A stretch of 20,502 nt of DNA from Rickettsiales bacterium UBA2645 (GTDB taxonomy: Bacteria; Pseudomonadota; Alphaproteobacteria; Rickettsiales; UBA1997): positions 1 to 20,502 of the forward strand of contig DENL01000009.1 in assembly GCA_002359655.1 (NCBI GenBank), in the 5' to 3' direction. Under the pieces are notes generated by a model. That model saw only the letters and a program-made list of their open reading frames with translations, had not been told where the DNA came from and ran no database searches. Position numbers and translations under genes: made by a program. This document shows positions 13,990 to 20,418 of the stretch, in pieces (within the stretch, counting starts at the first letter, position 1; every line of letters starts with the position of its first letter).

Positions 13990-15945
13990 ATGAAAAACAA
14001 AACAATCATCATCGACTCAGCGCACCGCGAAGAGACTCGAGTTGCCGTGTTAGAAGACGGCATTTTACAAGACTTTGACCGTGAAGCAATTGCGATCAAA
14101 CAAATCAAAGGCAATATTTATCTTGCCAAAGTCACCAGAGTTGAAGCCTCGCTCCAGGCTGCATTTGTAGATTATGATGGCGATCGTCACGGCTTTTTGC
14201 CATTTGCCGATATTCACCCTGATTACTTCCAACTTTCCGAAGCAGAAAAGCAAAAATTGCGTGATTTAACCAAAGATCAGCAATTGAAAAACGATGATGA
14301 CGATCATTATTCGCAGACTGAGCGCCAAGGAAACAACCCAAATCGTCGCGATGAGCAACAAGACGAAAGCAGTGAATCCTTCACTGTCGGCTCTTATTCC
14401 GTTGAAGACGAAACCGGAGGAAACTACTCTGGCAACATTCACAACATTTACAGAAAATATAATATCCAAGATGTCATCAAACCAGGGCAGCTAATCTTGG
14501 TACAAGTTGCAAAAGAAGAGCGTGGCAATAAAGGCGCTTCGATGACTTCTTACATTTCTTTGGCTGGCAAATATTGCGTCTTGATGTCCAACACGCCAAA
14601 CAAAGGTGGCGTTTCAAAAAAAGTTGATAATTTCCGTGATCGCAAATTGCTAAAATCAATCCTGAATGAACTCAATATTCCAAACGATAGATCAGTTATC
14701 ATCAGAACTGCCGGAGTTGGTAAAAAACCTGAAGATATAAAAAGAGACTACGATTATCTCTCAAGATTATGGGATAGCATCAAAGAAGCTTCTAACACTT
14801 CTAAAGCTCCATCCTTCATTCACGCCGAAGATGACGTTATCAAAAGATGCATTCGCGACGTTTATAACGAAGAAGTAAGCGAAGTCATAGTTGAAGGCGA
14901 GAAGGCTTTTGCTGAGGTAAACAGCTTCATCAAACTTACAATGCCAAGAAGTGCAAATAATGTAAAATTCCACGACGAACGCATTCCTATTTTCAATAAA
15001 TATCGCGTCGAACAACAAATCTCTTCACTTTACGAAAAACAAATTTCCTTGCCATCTGGCGGCTCGATTGTGATTGATCACACCGAAGCTTTGGTTGCAA
15101 TCGATGTAAACTCCGGTCGCTCTACTAAAGAAAGTGGCGTTGAAGAAACTGCCTTTACCACAAACTTAGAAGCAGTGCGAGAAATCTCTCGCCAACTGCG
15201 TTTACGCGATTTGGCTGGTTTGATAGTGATCGACTTCATCGACATGTACGATCAAAAACATCGTCGCAATATCGAGCGAGCATTGCGCGATGAATTACAA
15301 AATGACCGTGCTCGTATTCAACTGGGACGAATCAGCTTGTTCGGACTTTTAGAAATGTCGCGTCAAAGACTTGGCGCCAGCTTTTTCGAAACCATCACCG
15401 AACCTTGCAAACATTGTAACGGAACTGGTTATGTGCGCTCAGTTGAAATTCTAGCTGTCAGTATTTTGCGCTCAATTCGCTATGCCTGCACTGACAATCA
15501 AGTTGGTGTGATCTATATTTACACAACTCCGGAAGTCATTACTTACATGATGAACTTCAAGAAAAACGAAATCATCTCAACTGAAAAAAATTATAAAATT
15601 CACCTCTTCATGCATCAAAGCGATGATGTTGGCAGCCAAGGTTTCACTATTAAAAAAAGAAAAAGCTTGAATGACGAAGAAAGACGCGAAATTGAAATGG
15701 AAGTTGTAACCGGAAAAGTTAATCAGCTGGGCCTAGAAAAAAGCTATCTCGATAATTATTCAAATGACTATTCTAACGAAGATTTGGGCGACAATTTTGA
15801 TCGCAATCGCGGCAGAAAGTTTGACAACAAATTCAGAAAAAATCGCCGCAATAATAATCGCAGAAAATTCGATAATCGCCAAGATCATAATAACAAATCT
15901 TCTGGCATTGGTTCTTTTTTCTCAGTAATTTTTGGTAGGAAATAA
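13990..15945 (+). CDS. rne: ribonuclease E/G family endoribonuclease
   Basis: The main endonuclease of mRNA decay and of rRNA/tRNA processing. The ATG at 13990 gives 651 residues beginning MKNKTIIIDSAHREETRVAV, the family start; a TTG at 13960 adds only ten unrelated residues. An S1-like RNA-binding domain (about 35-195) is split by an acidic, Gln/Asn-rich insertion (about 95-150), as in alphaproteobacterial RNase E. The DNase I-like catalytic domain has DVNSGRS (372-378) and IVIDFIDM (412-419) with the two metal-binding Asp residues, and the zinc-link CKHCNGTG (C473, C476) that joins subunits. The last 60 residues are Arg/Asn-rich and disordered, a short version of the degradosome scaffold, ending FSVIFGRK. 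Length is between RNase G (about 490) and E. coli RNase E (1061). Confidence 0.94.
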   Translation: MKNKTIIIDSAHREETRVAVLEDGILQDFDREAIAIKQIKGNIYLAKVTRVEASLQAAFVDYDGDRHGFLPFADIHPDYFQLSEAEKQKLRDLTKDQQLKNDDDDHYSQTERQGNNPNRRDEQQDESSESFTVGSYSVEDETGGNYSGNIHNIYRKYNIQDVIKPGQLILVQVAKEERGNKGASMTSYISLAGKYCVLMSNTPNKGGVSKKVDNFRDRKLLKSILNELNIPNDRSVIIRTAGVGKKPEDIKRDYDYLSRLWDSIKEASNTSKAPSFIHAEDDVIKRCIRDVYNEEVSEVIVEGEKAFAEVNSFIKLTMPRSANNVKFHDERIPIFNKYRVEQQISSLYEKQISLPSGGSIVIDHTEALVAIDVNSGRSTKESGVEETAFTTNLEAVREISRQLRLRDLAGLIVIDFIDMYDQKHRRNIERALRDELQNDRARIQLGRISLFGLLEMSRQRLGASFFETITEPCKHCNGTGYVRSVEILAVSILRSIRYACTDNQVGVIYIYTTPEVITYMMNFKKNEIISTEKNYKIHLFMHQSDDVGSQGFTIKKRKSLNDEERREIEMEVVTGKVNQLGLEKSYLDNYSNDYSNEDLGDNFDRNRGRKFDNKFRKNRRNNNRRKFDNRQDHNNKSSGIGSFFSVIFGRK

Positions 15946-15961
15946 AATATTATTGGAATCC

Positions 15962-16000
15962 TTTAATCCTTGATTTTTCTCCACAAATTCAAGGATTAAA
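15962..16000 (+). terminator. long hairpin after rne
   Basis: A perfect 12-base inverted repeat (TTTAATCCTTGA at 15962-15973 and its complement at 15989-16000, loop 15) begins 17 bases past the rne stop. It lacks a downstream U-tract on either strand, so it may be an RNA-protecting or Rho-assisted 3' end rather than a classic intrinsic terminator. Confidence 0.45.
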
Positions 16001-16102
16001 AAGTGAAAAATAGTATCACAAAAAACCCAGTTGCTTTTTCAAACACCCAAAAATAGCATGCGCCGCCTTGCTTAGGCTTAAATCAAAAGCCCTAATCAAT
16101 TC

Positions 16103-16123
16103 AAGCCTTGCCAAACAAGGCTT
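16103..16123. other. hairpin upstream of tRNA-Asn
   Basis: A perfect 8 bp stem AAGCCTTG/CAAGGCTT with a CCAAA loop (16103-16110 and 16116-16123). A second related arm pair (AGGCTT at 16074-16079, AAGCCCT at 16087-16092) lies just before it. There is no U-tract. Possibly a processing or termination structure in the gap between rne and the tRNA. Confidence 0.3.
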
Positions 16124-16167
16124 AAAAGATCAAATCTACTTCAAAGAAAGATTTAATCAAACTCCAT

Positions 16168-16242
16168 TCCCCGGTAGCTCAGTGGTAGAGCAAGTGACTG
16201 TTAATCACTTGGTCGGAGGTTCGAATCCTTCCCGGGGAGCCA
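16168..16242 (+). tRNA. tRNA-Asn (anticodon GTT)
   Basis: A complete cloverleaf can be drawn: acceptor stem TCCCCGG (16168-16174) pairs with CCGGGGA (16232-16238); the D-arm is GCTC-AGTGGTA-GAGC; the anticodon stem closes the 7-base loop CTGTTAA with anticodon GTT (Asn); and the T-arm has loop TTCGAAT. Discriminator base G at 16239 is followed by an encoded CCA (16240-16242) and then a run of T. It marks the left border of the accessory region. Confidence 0.95.
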
Positions 16243-16602
16243 CATTTTTTTGAAGCTTACAGCCACAAGGCTCCGGACAGTTTTTGATTTAAACGTTAAA
16301 AATTCGAACTGATCTCCGCTTCCTCCTTATACACCTCCTTCTGACCAATAAAATCAATACTTCTTAGATGTTTCTACCACTTGGCTTTGGAGATTAAGTT
16401 CAAGCAACTTTAAGCTAAAATTTACGCTTAGAAAAAGCATGAAATGGAGAATTTTCTGATCTTATTTTTTAGATTGATGTGCTTTGAGCTTCTGATTCTG
16501 TAGATTTTCTTGATGTTCGATAGTGGTGGAGATTTGGAGATAAAATTTTCTCATAAGCAAAATCCGCTAAAAACTTGCCCGAATTTTTTTATCAAATTTT
16601 GC

Positions 16603-16623
16603 TCAACCGCTCTACCAAGTCAT
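16603..16623 (-). repeat. degenerate island-flanking repeat, copy B
   Basis: This 21-base element matches the copy at 20398-20418 at 17 of 21 positions without gaps, in the same orientation, 3.8 kb away. On the minus strand it begins ATGACTTGGT. Together with its partner it brackets the SIR2-like/Fic/DUF2971 block. Confidence 0.45.
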
Positions 16624-16625
16624 TT

Positions 16626-16642
16626 TTCGAACTAACCAAGTC
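16626..16642 (-). repeat. degenerate island-flanking repeat, copy A
   Basis: On the minus strand it reads GACTTGGT, then TA, then GTTCGAA, sharing both cores (GACTTGGT and TTCGA) with the other copies but with a shorter spacer. It is immediately next to copy B. Confidence 0.35.
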
Positions 16643-16740
16643 TTGATTTTATTACTTCCCAAGTGGGGGTTGGTTAAATACCAGTTGAAAGTAGAACGAG
16701 TTCGAACTTTTTTATGCTAGGCGGTTTGTGTTTCGAACCA

Positions 16741-17979
16741 TCAAATGTAAAGCAACAATGACGAAATCTGTTGAGCAGTTTGAAACTTACCATATTCAAA
16801 TAGCGGATTTGCATTACCTTCTTCAGCTGCCTTCTCAAGTCCTACTAGATATCTGATGTTTTTAATATGCTCATCTACTGACATTTTGATTCTTTCGTGA
16901 TCACCTTCATTATAAATTGTGCAGTAAACATTTTTACCTTTAAACTTGTCTCTGCTAGCTTGAAGACAATCAGTTAAGTTATTTTTGTCAAAGCCAAAAC
17001 CAAAGAAAAATATTTTCTTACATTGTGGATGATAGATCGCGTTTCGTGCTTGTTTTATATGAAGCAAATCTTCCCGATGCTTCTCACCACCGATAACTTT
17101 TATACCTTCCGATAAATCACGAATTTTTTCGTAATCATATTTTCCATTCAAGAATCCGAAGCACTCATTATTTCCTCTAAGAGCAAAAGTTTTAAAAACC
17201 TCTTCACCATAAATTTCTTTTAGGTTTTTTTCACTTTCCCACTCAAATCTTCCAAGCTTTCCATAAATATGAATGATCTTTAGATTTTTTTTGAACTCTT
17301 CTAAAGCCTTTCCCCACTCATCATCTCCTTTGCAGAACTCATTTAAATAATGCTCGAGCAGCAGATCATAATTAAATGTAACAATTGTCAGGTTGTCAGA
17401 AATTGTTTTTAGATCTTCTGGCTTTTTTGCTTTCTGAATCAAATTAGCAAAAAAAGCCCCAAGCCAATCTTGCTCACCTTTTATTTCCCGACCATCCGCT
17501 TTAGAAATGCGATTTTTCTCATAAAATCCACCTCTCTCAATTTTTTCTCTTGCAATAGCTTCTTGTTTCAAAATCTCTCGCGCAATCATGATCTTTCCAA
17601 ACTTTTCATATCTTGAAAATGTTCTTAAGAAATAATCGATTTGAGAATTTCTATAAAGTTTTAGACCACTGATAAAATCCCTAAAAAATTTAAAATGGCT
17701 TAATCTTATACTTTGGCTTCCAGAGTCATTAATAATTTTTCCAATCTTCTCAGAAAGATTCTCGCCCATGATCTCTTTTGGAAAAAGAGTCAAATTTTCA
17801 AAATCAAAAATTTTGTGTTGATCACTTAGATTGTTTTGCTCACCAAAAACACAAAAACCATACTCTTCTTCGTTTAGAATATTTTTGATAAGTGTATTCC
17901 CAACAGGAAATCCATAATCACTACTTGCTCCTGCACCTAGAACAATAACCGTTTTTTCAATTATTGGTTTTTCATTCAT
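16741..17979 (-). CDS. SIR2-like domain protein, putative NADase of phage-defence type
   Basis: 412 residues. The N-terminal Rossmann motif VIVLGAGASSDYGFPVG (11-27) is the SIR2-like GAGAS loop that holds NAD. TFNYDLLLEHYL (N203) and KIIHIYGKLG (H237) match the catalytic Asn and His positions of SIR2-like defence NADases, and FFFGFGFDKNN (324-334) matches the late GxGxxD strand. Known relatives act in phage defence (DSR, Thoeris ThsA, SIR2-HerA, SIR2-Argonaute) by destroying NAD during infection. That role is inferred here from motifs and context. No second effector or sensor domain is recognised; the helical insert (about 90-190) and the C-terminal 70 residues could sense or oligomerise. GAGGTG lies just before the ATG at 17979. 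It is divergent from the Fic gene across 116 bases. Confidence 0.78.
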   Translation of the reverse strand: MNEKPIIEKTVIVLGAGASSDYGFPVGNTLIKNILNEEEYGFCVFGEQNNLSDQHKIFDFENLTLFPKEIMGENLSEKIGKIINDSGSQSIRLSHFKFFRDFISGLKLYRNSQIDYFLRTFSRYEKFGKIMIAREILKQEAIAREKIERGGFYEKNRISKADGREIKGEQDWLGAFFANLIQKAKKPEDLKTISDNLTIVTFNYDLLLEHYLNEFCKGDDEWGKALEEFKKNLKIIHIYGKLGRFEWESEKNLKEIYGEEVFKTFALRGNNECFGFLNGKYDYEKIRDLSEGIKVIGGEKHREDLLHIKQARNAIYHPQCKKIFFFGFGFDKNNLTDCLQASRDKFKGKNVYCTIYNEGDHERIKMSVDEHIKNIRYLVGLEKAAEEGNANPLFEYGKFQTAQQISSLLLYI

Positions 17980-18019
17980 TTACACCTCGCATTAATTTTT
18001 TAAAAAGATTTTATAGATC

Positions 18020-18030
18020 GCAATAATTGC
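18020..18030. promoter_or_regulatory. candidate operator palindrome
   Basis: The perfect 11-base palindrome GCAATAATTGC lies just upstream of the candidate -10 box of the SIR2-like gene and 11 bases before the -35 box of Fic, so a bound protein could affect both promoters. The winged-helix end of the Fic protein is a candidate ligand (inference). Confidence 0.35.
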
Positions 18031-18040
18031 ATAAAACCAC

Positions 18041-18068
18041 TTGAAATGCAAGTAATTACATTCATAAT
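18041..18068 (+). promoter_or_regulatory. probable promoter of the Fic-DUF2971 operon
   Basis: TTGAAA (18041-18046, 5 of 6 matches to the -35 consensus) and CATAAT (18063-18068, 5 of 6 to the -10 consensus) are 16 bases apart, giving a start near 18075 and a leader of about 20 bases before the Fic ATG. Confidence 0.5.
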
Positions 18069-18095
18069 TGCCTAAAATTAATTTTTAAACAATTT

Positions 18096-19226
18096 ATGAG
18101 TATTACTAATTTCAAATCGGGCAAGTTGGTTCAGCGCTTTCAGTATAAAAGTTTTGAGCCGAATTTAATAAATTCTGAATGGTTGGTTGATAACGCCGAG
18201 CTGCAGCTTCTATTGAGTCAGGCGGATATTAAACTTGGCGAGCTTAACGCTTTTTCGCAGCTAATTCCTGATGTCGATTTTTTTATCAAAATGCACATTT
18301 TGAAAGAAGGAACAAAGAGCAGCAGAATTGAAGGAACGCAGACTAAAATTGATGATGCGGTGCAAAAGGAAGAATATATCGAAGCCGAAAAGAAAGACGA
18401 TTGGCTTGAAGTGCACAACTATGTTGATGCGATGAATGCTGCGATTAAATCTTTGGATAAACTTCCGCTTAGTAATCGTCTTCTAAAACAAGCCCACAAA
18501 AGCTTGATGCAAGGCGTTCGCGGCAATCGCAAAACTCCCGGTGAATTTCGTAAAAGCCAAAATTGGATTGGTGGCGCAAGTTTGCGCGATGCGGTTTTTA
18601 TTCCGCCGCACGAGTCTTCAGTTGCTGACTTAATGTCTAATTTAGAAAAATTTTTGCACAACGAAAATTTGGCAATTCCGCAGCTAATCAAAATCGGCAT
18701 TGCTCATTATCAGTTTGAAACCATTCACCCTTTTCTTGATGGCAATGGTAGAATTGGAAGGTTATTGATTACGCTTTATCTGGTGAGCAATGATTTGCTG
18801 GCAAAACCAACGCTTTATTTGTCTGATTTTTTTGAAAAACACCGATCACTTTACTACGATAATTTGACGCGTGTTCGAACTCATAATGATTTGGTGCAGT
18901 GGCTGAAATTCTTTTTAGAAGGCGTGCGCGCAACTTCGGAAAACTCGATTCAGACTTTCAAGAACATCATAAAGTTACGCAGCGATGTGGAAGAAAAAAT
19001 TTCTAAACTTGGTAAAAAACGAGAAATGGCGAAAGAGTTTTTACAACATCTTTATTCAAACCCGATGGTTGATAGTTCTGATGTGGTGAAGCTTTTTAAA
19101 ATCAATATCTCAACCGCTTTGCGCTTAATTGACGATTTCGTGAAATTAGGAATTTTGAAAGAAATTACCGGCCAAAAACGCAATCGGAACTTTGTGTTTG
19201 AGGGATATGTGAAATTGTTTAGGTAA
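18096..19226 (+). CDS. Fic family protein, class II AMP-transferase with C-terminal winged helix
   Basis: 376 residues. The Fic_N-type N-terminal domain contains the inhibitory helix motif SSRIEG (75-80; form (S/T)xxxE(G/N), inhibitory E79), which places it in class II with self-inhibition inside one chain. The complete catalytic motif HPFLDGNGRIGR (211-222) has the His base, the metal-binding Asp and the Arg that hold ATP. Such enzymes transfer AMP (sometimes other nucleotide groups) to Ser/Thr/Tyr of target proteins; the target here is unknown. Residues about 310-376 form a winged helix (VDSSDVVKLFKINISTALRL onward), so it may bind DNA, perhaps its own promoter. The length is normal for this architecture (360-390). 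DUF2971 follows after 5 bases in the same operon; the SIR2-like gene is divergent. Confidence 0.93.
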   Translation: MSITNFKSGKLVQRFQYKSFEPNLINSEWLVDNAELQLLLSQADIKLGELNAFSQLIPDVDFFIKMHILKEGTKSSRIEGTQTKIDDAVQKEEYIEAEKKDDWLEVHNYVDAMNAAIKSLDKLPLSNRLLKQAHKSLMQGVRGNRKTPGEFRKSQNWIGGASLRDAVFIPPHESSVADLMSNLEKFLHNENLAIPQLIKIGIAHYQFETIHPFLDGNGRIGRLLITLYLVSNDLLAKPTLYLSDFFEKHRSLYYDNLTRVRTHNDLVQWLKFFLEGVRATSENSIQTFKNIIKLRSDVEEKISKLGKKREMAKEFLQHLYSNPMVDSSDVVKLFKINISTALRLIDDFVKLGILKEITGQKRNRNFVFEGYVKLFR

Positions 19227-19231
19227 AAAAT

Positions 19232-20011
19232 ATGAATAAAATTCCTGATTTTGTTTACAAGTACCAAGCAATAAACACTTACTCTCGTGAGAACTTAGCT
19301 AACGCGCAAATTTATTTTAATGCGCCACAAAAATTTAATGATCCGTTTGAGCTAATCTTGCAAACAAGGCAGCTTACAGAGACTAACTTGTTATCTATAC
19401 TTAATGGAGCTGAGAAAGATCTGAACCAAAAAACAAAAAATCCCTCTTTCCAAAAGGAAAAAATATTATCTTTATTTGAAGGGAAAGTAAAAAAACGTTT
19501 AAAAGAAATTCGAGAAGAGTTACGTGAATGTAGAGGTTGTTGGTGCGCATCAACTGGTGATGAAAATAACTCGCCCGCGAATATTTTAATGTGGTCACAT
19601 TATGCAGATAGTCACAAGGGAATGTGTCTAGCCTTTAAAAGAAATGAGCTAGAAAAAAAATTTGGAAATGAGATGAGGTCGGTTACATATCGTCAAAATC
19701 CAATATCGCTTTGTCCATTATGTGTAATTGATGAATGCAAGTGTTCAGATATTTTTGATTCACTATTTCATAAATCGAAAATATGGAGCTATGAAAACGA
19801 ATTTAGAATTTTTAGCAGAAGTGCCTACGAAACAAAAACATATGACGAAGCGCTAGATGCCATTTATTTTGGATCAGAAGTTGATCCTTCTGTTTTGAAG
19901 GAAGTTTGCTCAATTGCTCAAAGCAAAAACAAAAATATAAAATTCTTTACAACCTCTATAAAGCAAAACTCCTACGAATTGGAATTTAAACCATATGACT
20001 ACATATTATGA
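19232..20011 (+). CDS. DUF2971 domain protein with extra cysteine clusters
   Basis: 259 residues. Family signatures are in order: VYKYQAIN at the start, APQKFNDPFE (31-40, the invariant FNDPFE), NILMWSHYADSHKGMCLAF (117-135, the typical lmWsHYadxHkG block) and KSKIWSYENEFRIF (181-194). DUF2971 proteins are common near defence and mobile genes; no reaction is established. Unusual are CRGCWC (C100, C103, C105) and CPLCVIDECKC (C161, C164, C169, C171), which could form a zinc site. No signal peptide or membrane segment. It is 5 bases downstream of Fic and probably translated from the same mRNA. A 13-base tandem duplication sits across its stop codon, so the C-terminus may have been altered recently. 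Confidence 0.85.
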   Translation: MNKIPDFVYKYQAINTYSRENLANAQIYFNAPQKFNDPFELILQTRQLTETNLLSILNGAEKDLNQKTKNPSFQKEKILSLFEGKVKKRLKEIREELRECRGCWCASTGDENNSPANILMWSHYADSHKGMCLAFKRNELEKKFGNEMRSVTYRQNPISLCPLCVIDECKCSDIFDSLFHKSKIWSYENEFRIFSRSAYETKTYDEALDAIYFGSEVDPSVLKEVCSIAQSKNKNIKFFTTSIKQNSYELEFKPYDYIL

Positions 20012-20020
20012 CTACATATT
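19995..20020. repeat. 13-base tandem duplication across the DUF2971 stop codon
   Basis: ATGACTACATATT occurs twice without a gap (19995-20007, 20008-20020). The second copy supplies the TGA stop (20009-20011). With only one copy the frame would continue six residues further (YLDSLS) to a TAA. Confidence 0.9.
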
Positions 20021-20098
20021 ATATTTAGATTCTCTGTCATAAATTGCTTTGTAGACCAAGTTCGAGAAAGGTATCCCCGCTCCAGCGGTTGAAAAATA

Positions 20099-20118
20099 TC
20101 GAAATTGCCGACCAAGTC
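20099..20118 (-). repeat. degenerate island-flanking repeat, copy C
   Basis: On the minus strand it reads GACTTGGTCGG, four bases, then TTCGA. The ten bases ACTTGGTCGG are identical to the anticodon-stem/variable-loop part of the tRNA-Asn gene (16207-16216), on the opposite strand. Confidence 0.4.
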
Positions 20119-20193
20119 CTAAAGCCTTATTTATCAACCATCCAGACCATTTGGAGAAAAAGTTCGAAAAGGTGTCCGCACTGAGCCAAATTC

Positions 20194-20217
20194 ATTCAAT
20201 TAAGTTCCTAATTGAAT
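20194..20217. other. perfect 9 bp hairpin
   Basis: ATTCAATTA (20194-20202) and TAATTGAAT (20209-20217) enclose the loop AGTTCC. There is no U-tract directly after it. Part of the right arm and the loop recurs near 20372 without the left arm. Confidence 0.5.
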
Positions 20218-20338
20218 TTCTTCTCAACCCTTTGTTTTCTAGGCTCTATCCCGTCCCTTTTTTCTTCTGAATTTGTTGATTAGAAGGTCTTAATTTTACT
20301 CTGCTTTCATTATTAGTTTTTGCTAGATGCCCTAGAGA

Positions 20339-20357
20339 GTGGGGTTGTTGCCCCTAC
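20339..20357. other. GC-rich hairpin in AT-rich DNA
   Basis: GTGGGG pairs with CCCTAC around a short loop (20339-20344 with 20352-20357, one G-T pair). It is GC-rich for this region and could be an RNA structure or a transcript end. No U-tract. Confidence 0.4.
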
Positions 20358-20397
20358 ACCTTGAATGAATTTAGTTCCTAATTAATTTTAAGCAAAA

Positions 20398-20418
20398 TCG
20401 AACCCTCAACCAAGTCAT
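20398..20418 (-). repeat. degenerate island-flanking repeat, copy D, resembling tRNA-Asn
   Basis: On the minus strand this 21-base element matches tRNA-Asn 16204-16224 (end of anticodon stem, variable loop and T-arm) at 17 of 21 positions without gaps, and matches copy B at 17 of 21. The orientation is opposite to the tRNA, so it is not a simple attachment-site duplicate. Confidence 0.45.

Larger units (their letters stand above)
16243..16740. other. 498-base noncoding stretch between tRNA-Asn and the SIR2-like gene
   Basis: No gene found. The part nearest the SIR2-like gene (16600-16740) is structured. It has two copies of the ACCAAGTC motif (16614-16621, 16635-16642). It also has a TAACCAA/TTGGTTA pair (16633-16639, 16670-16676) enclosing a CCC-AAGT-GGG hairpin, a palindrome AGTTCGAACT followed by six T (about 16702-16716), and further TTCGAA copies. 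It holds the 3' end of the SIR2-like transcript, but no convincing terminator is visible on the minus strand. Confidence 0.5.
17980..18095. promoter_or_regulatory. divergent control region of the SIR2-like and Fic genes
   Basis: 116 bases serve two divergent starts (17979 minus, 18096 plus). For Fic, -35 and -10 boxes are seen at 18041-18068. For the SIR2-like gene, TATAAAA on the minus strand (18009-18015) is a candidate -10, and GAGGTG precedes its ATG. Two inverted repeats overlap these: GCAATAATTGC (18020-18030), and TTGCAT (18027-18032) paired with ATGCAA (18046-18051). Confidence 0.5.

Noticed and set aside
16068..16253. Open frame of 61 codons upstream of and across tRNA-Asn
   Set aside because: Its second half is simply the tRNA gene read as protein, and the first half covers hairpins; no family resemblance.
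16600..20418. The ACCAAGTC copies as a CRISPR array
   Set aside because: Copies are few, diverged and unevenly spaced by tens of bases to kilobases, with no cas genes.
16168..20418. Classic attL/attR pair from integration into tRNA-Asn
   Set aside because: The best tRNA-like copy at 20398-20418 is on the opposite strand to the tRNA and differs at 4 of 21 positions; no integrase is present.
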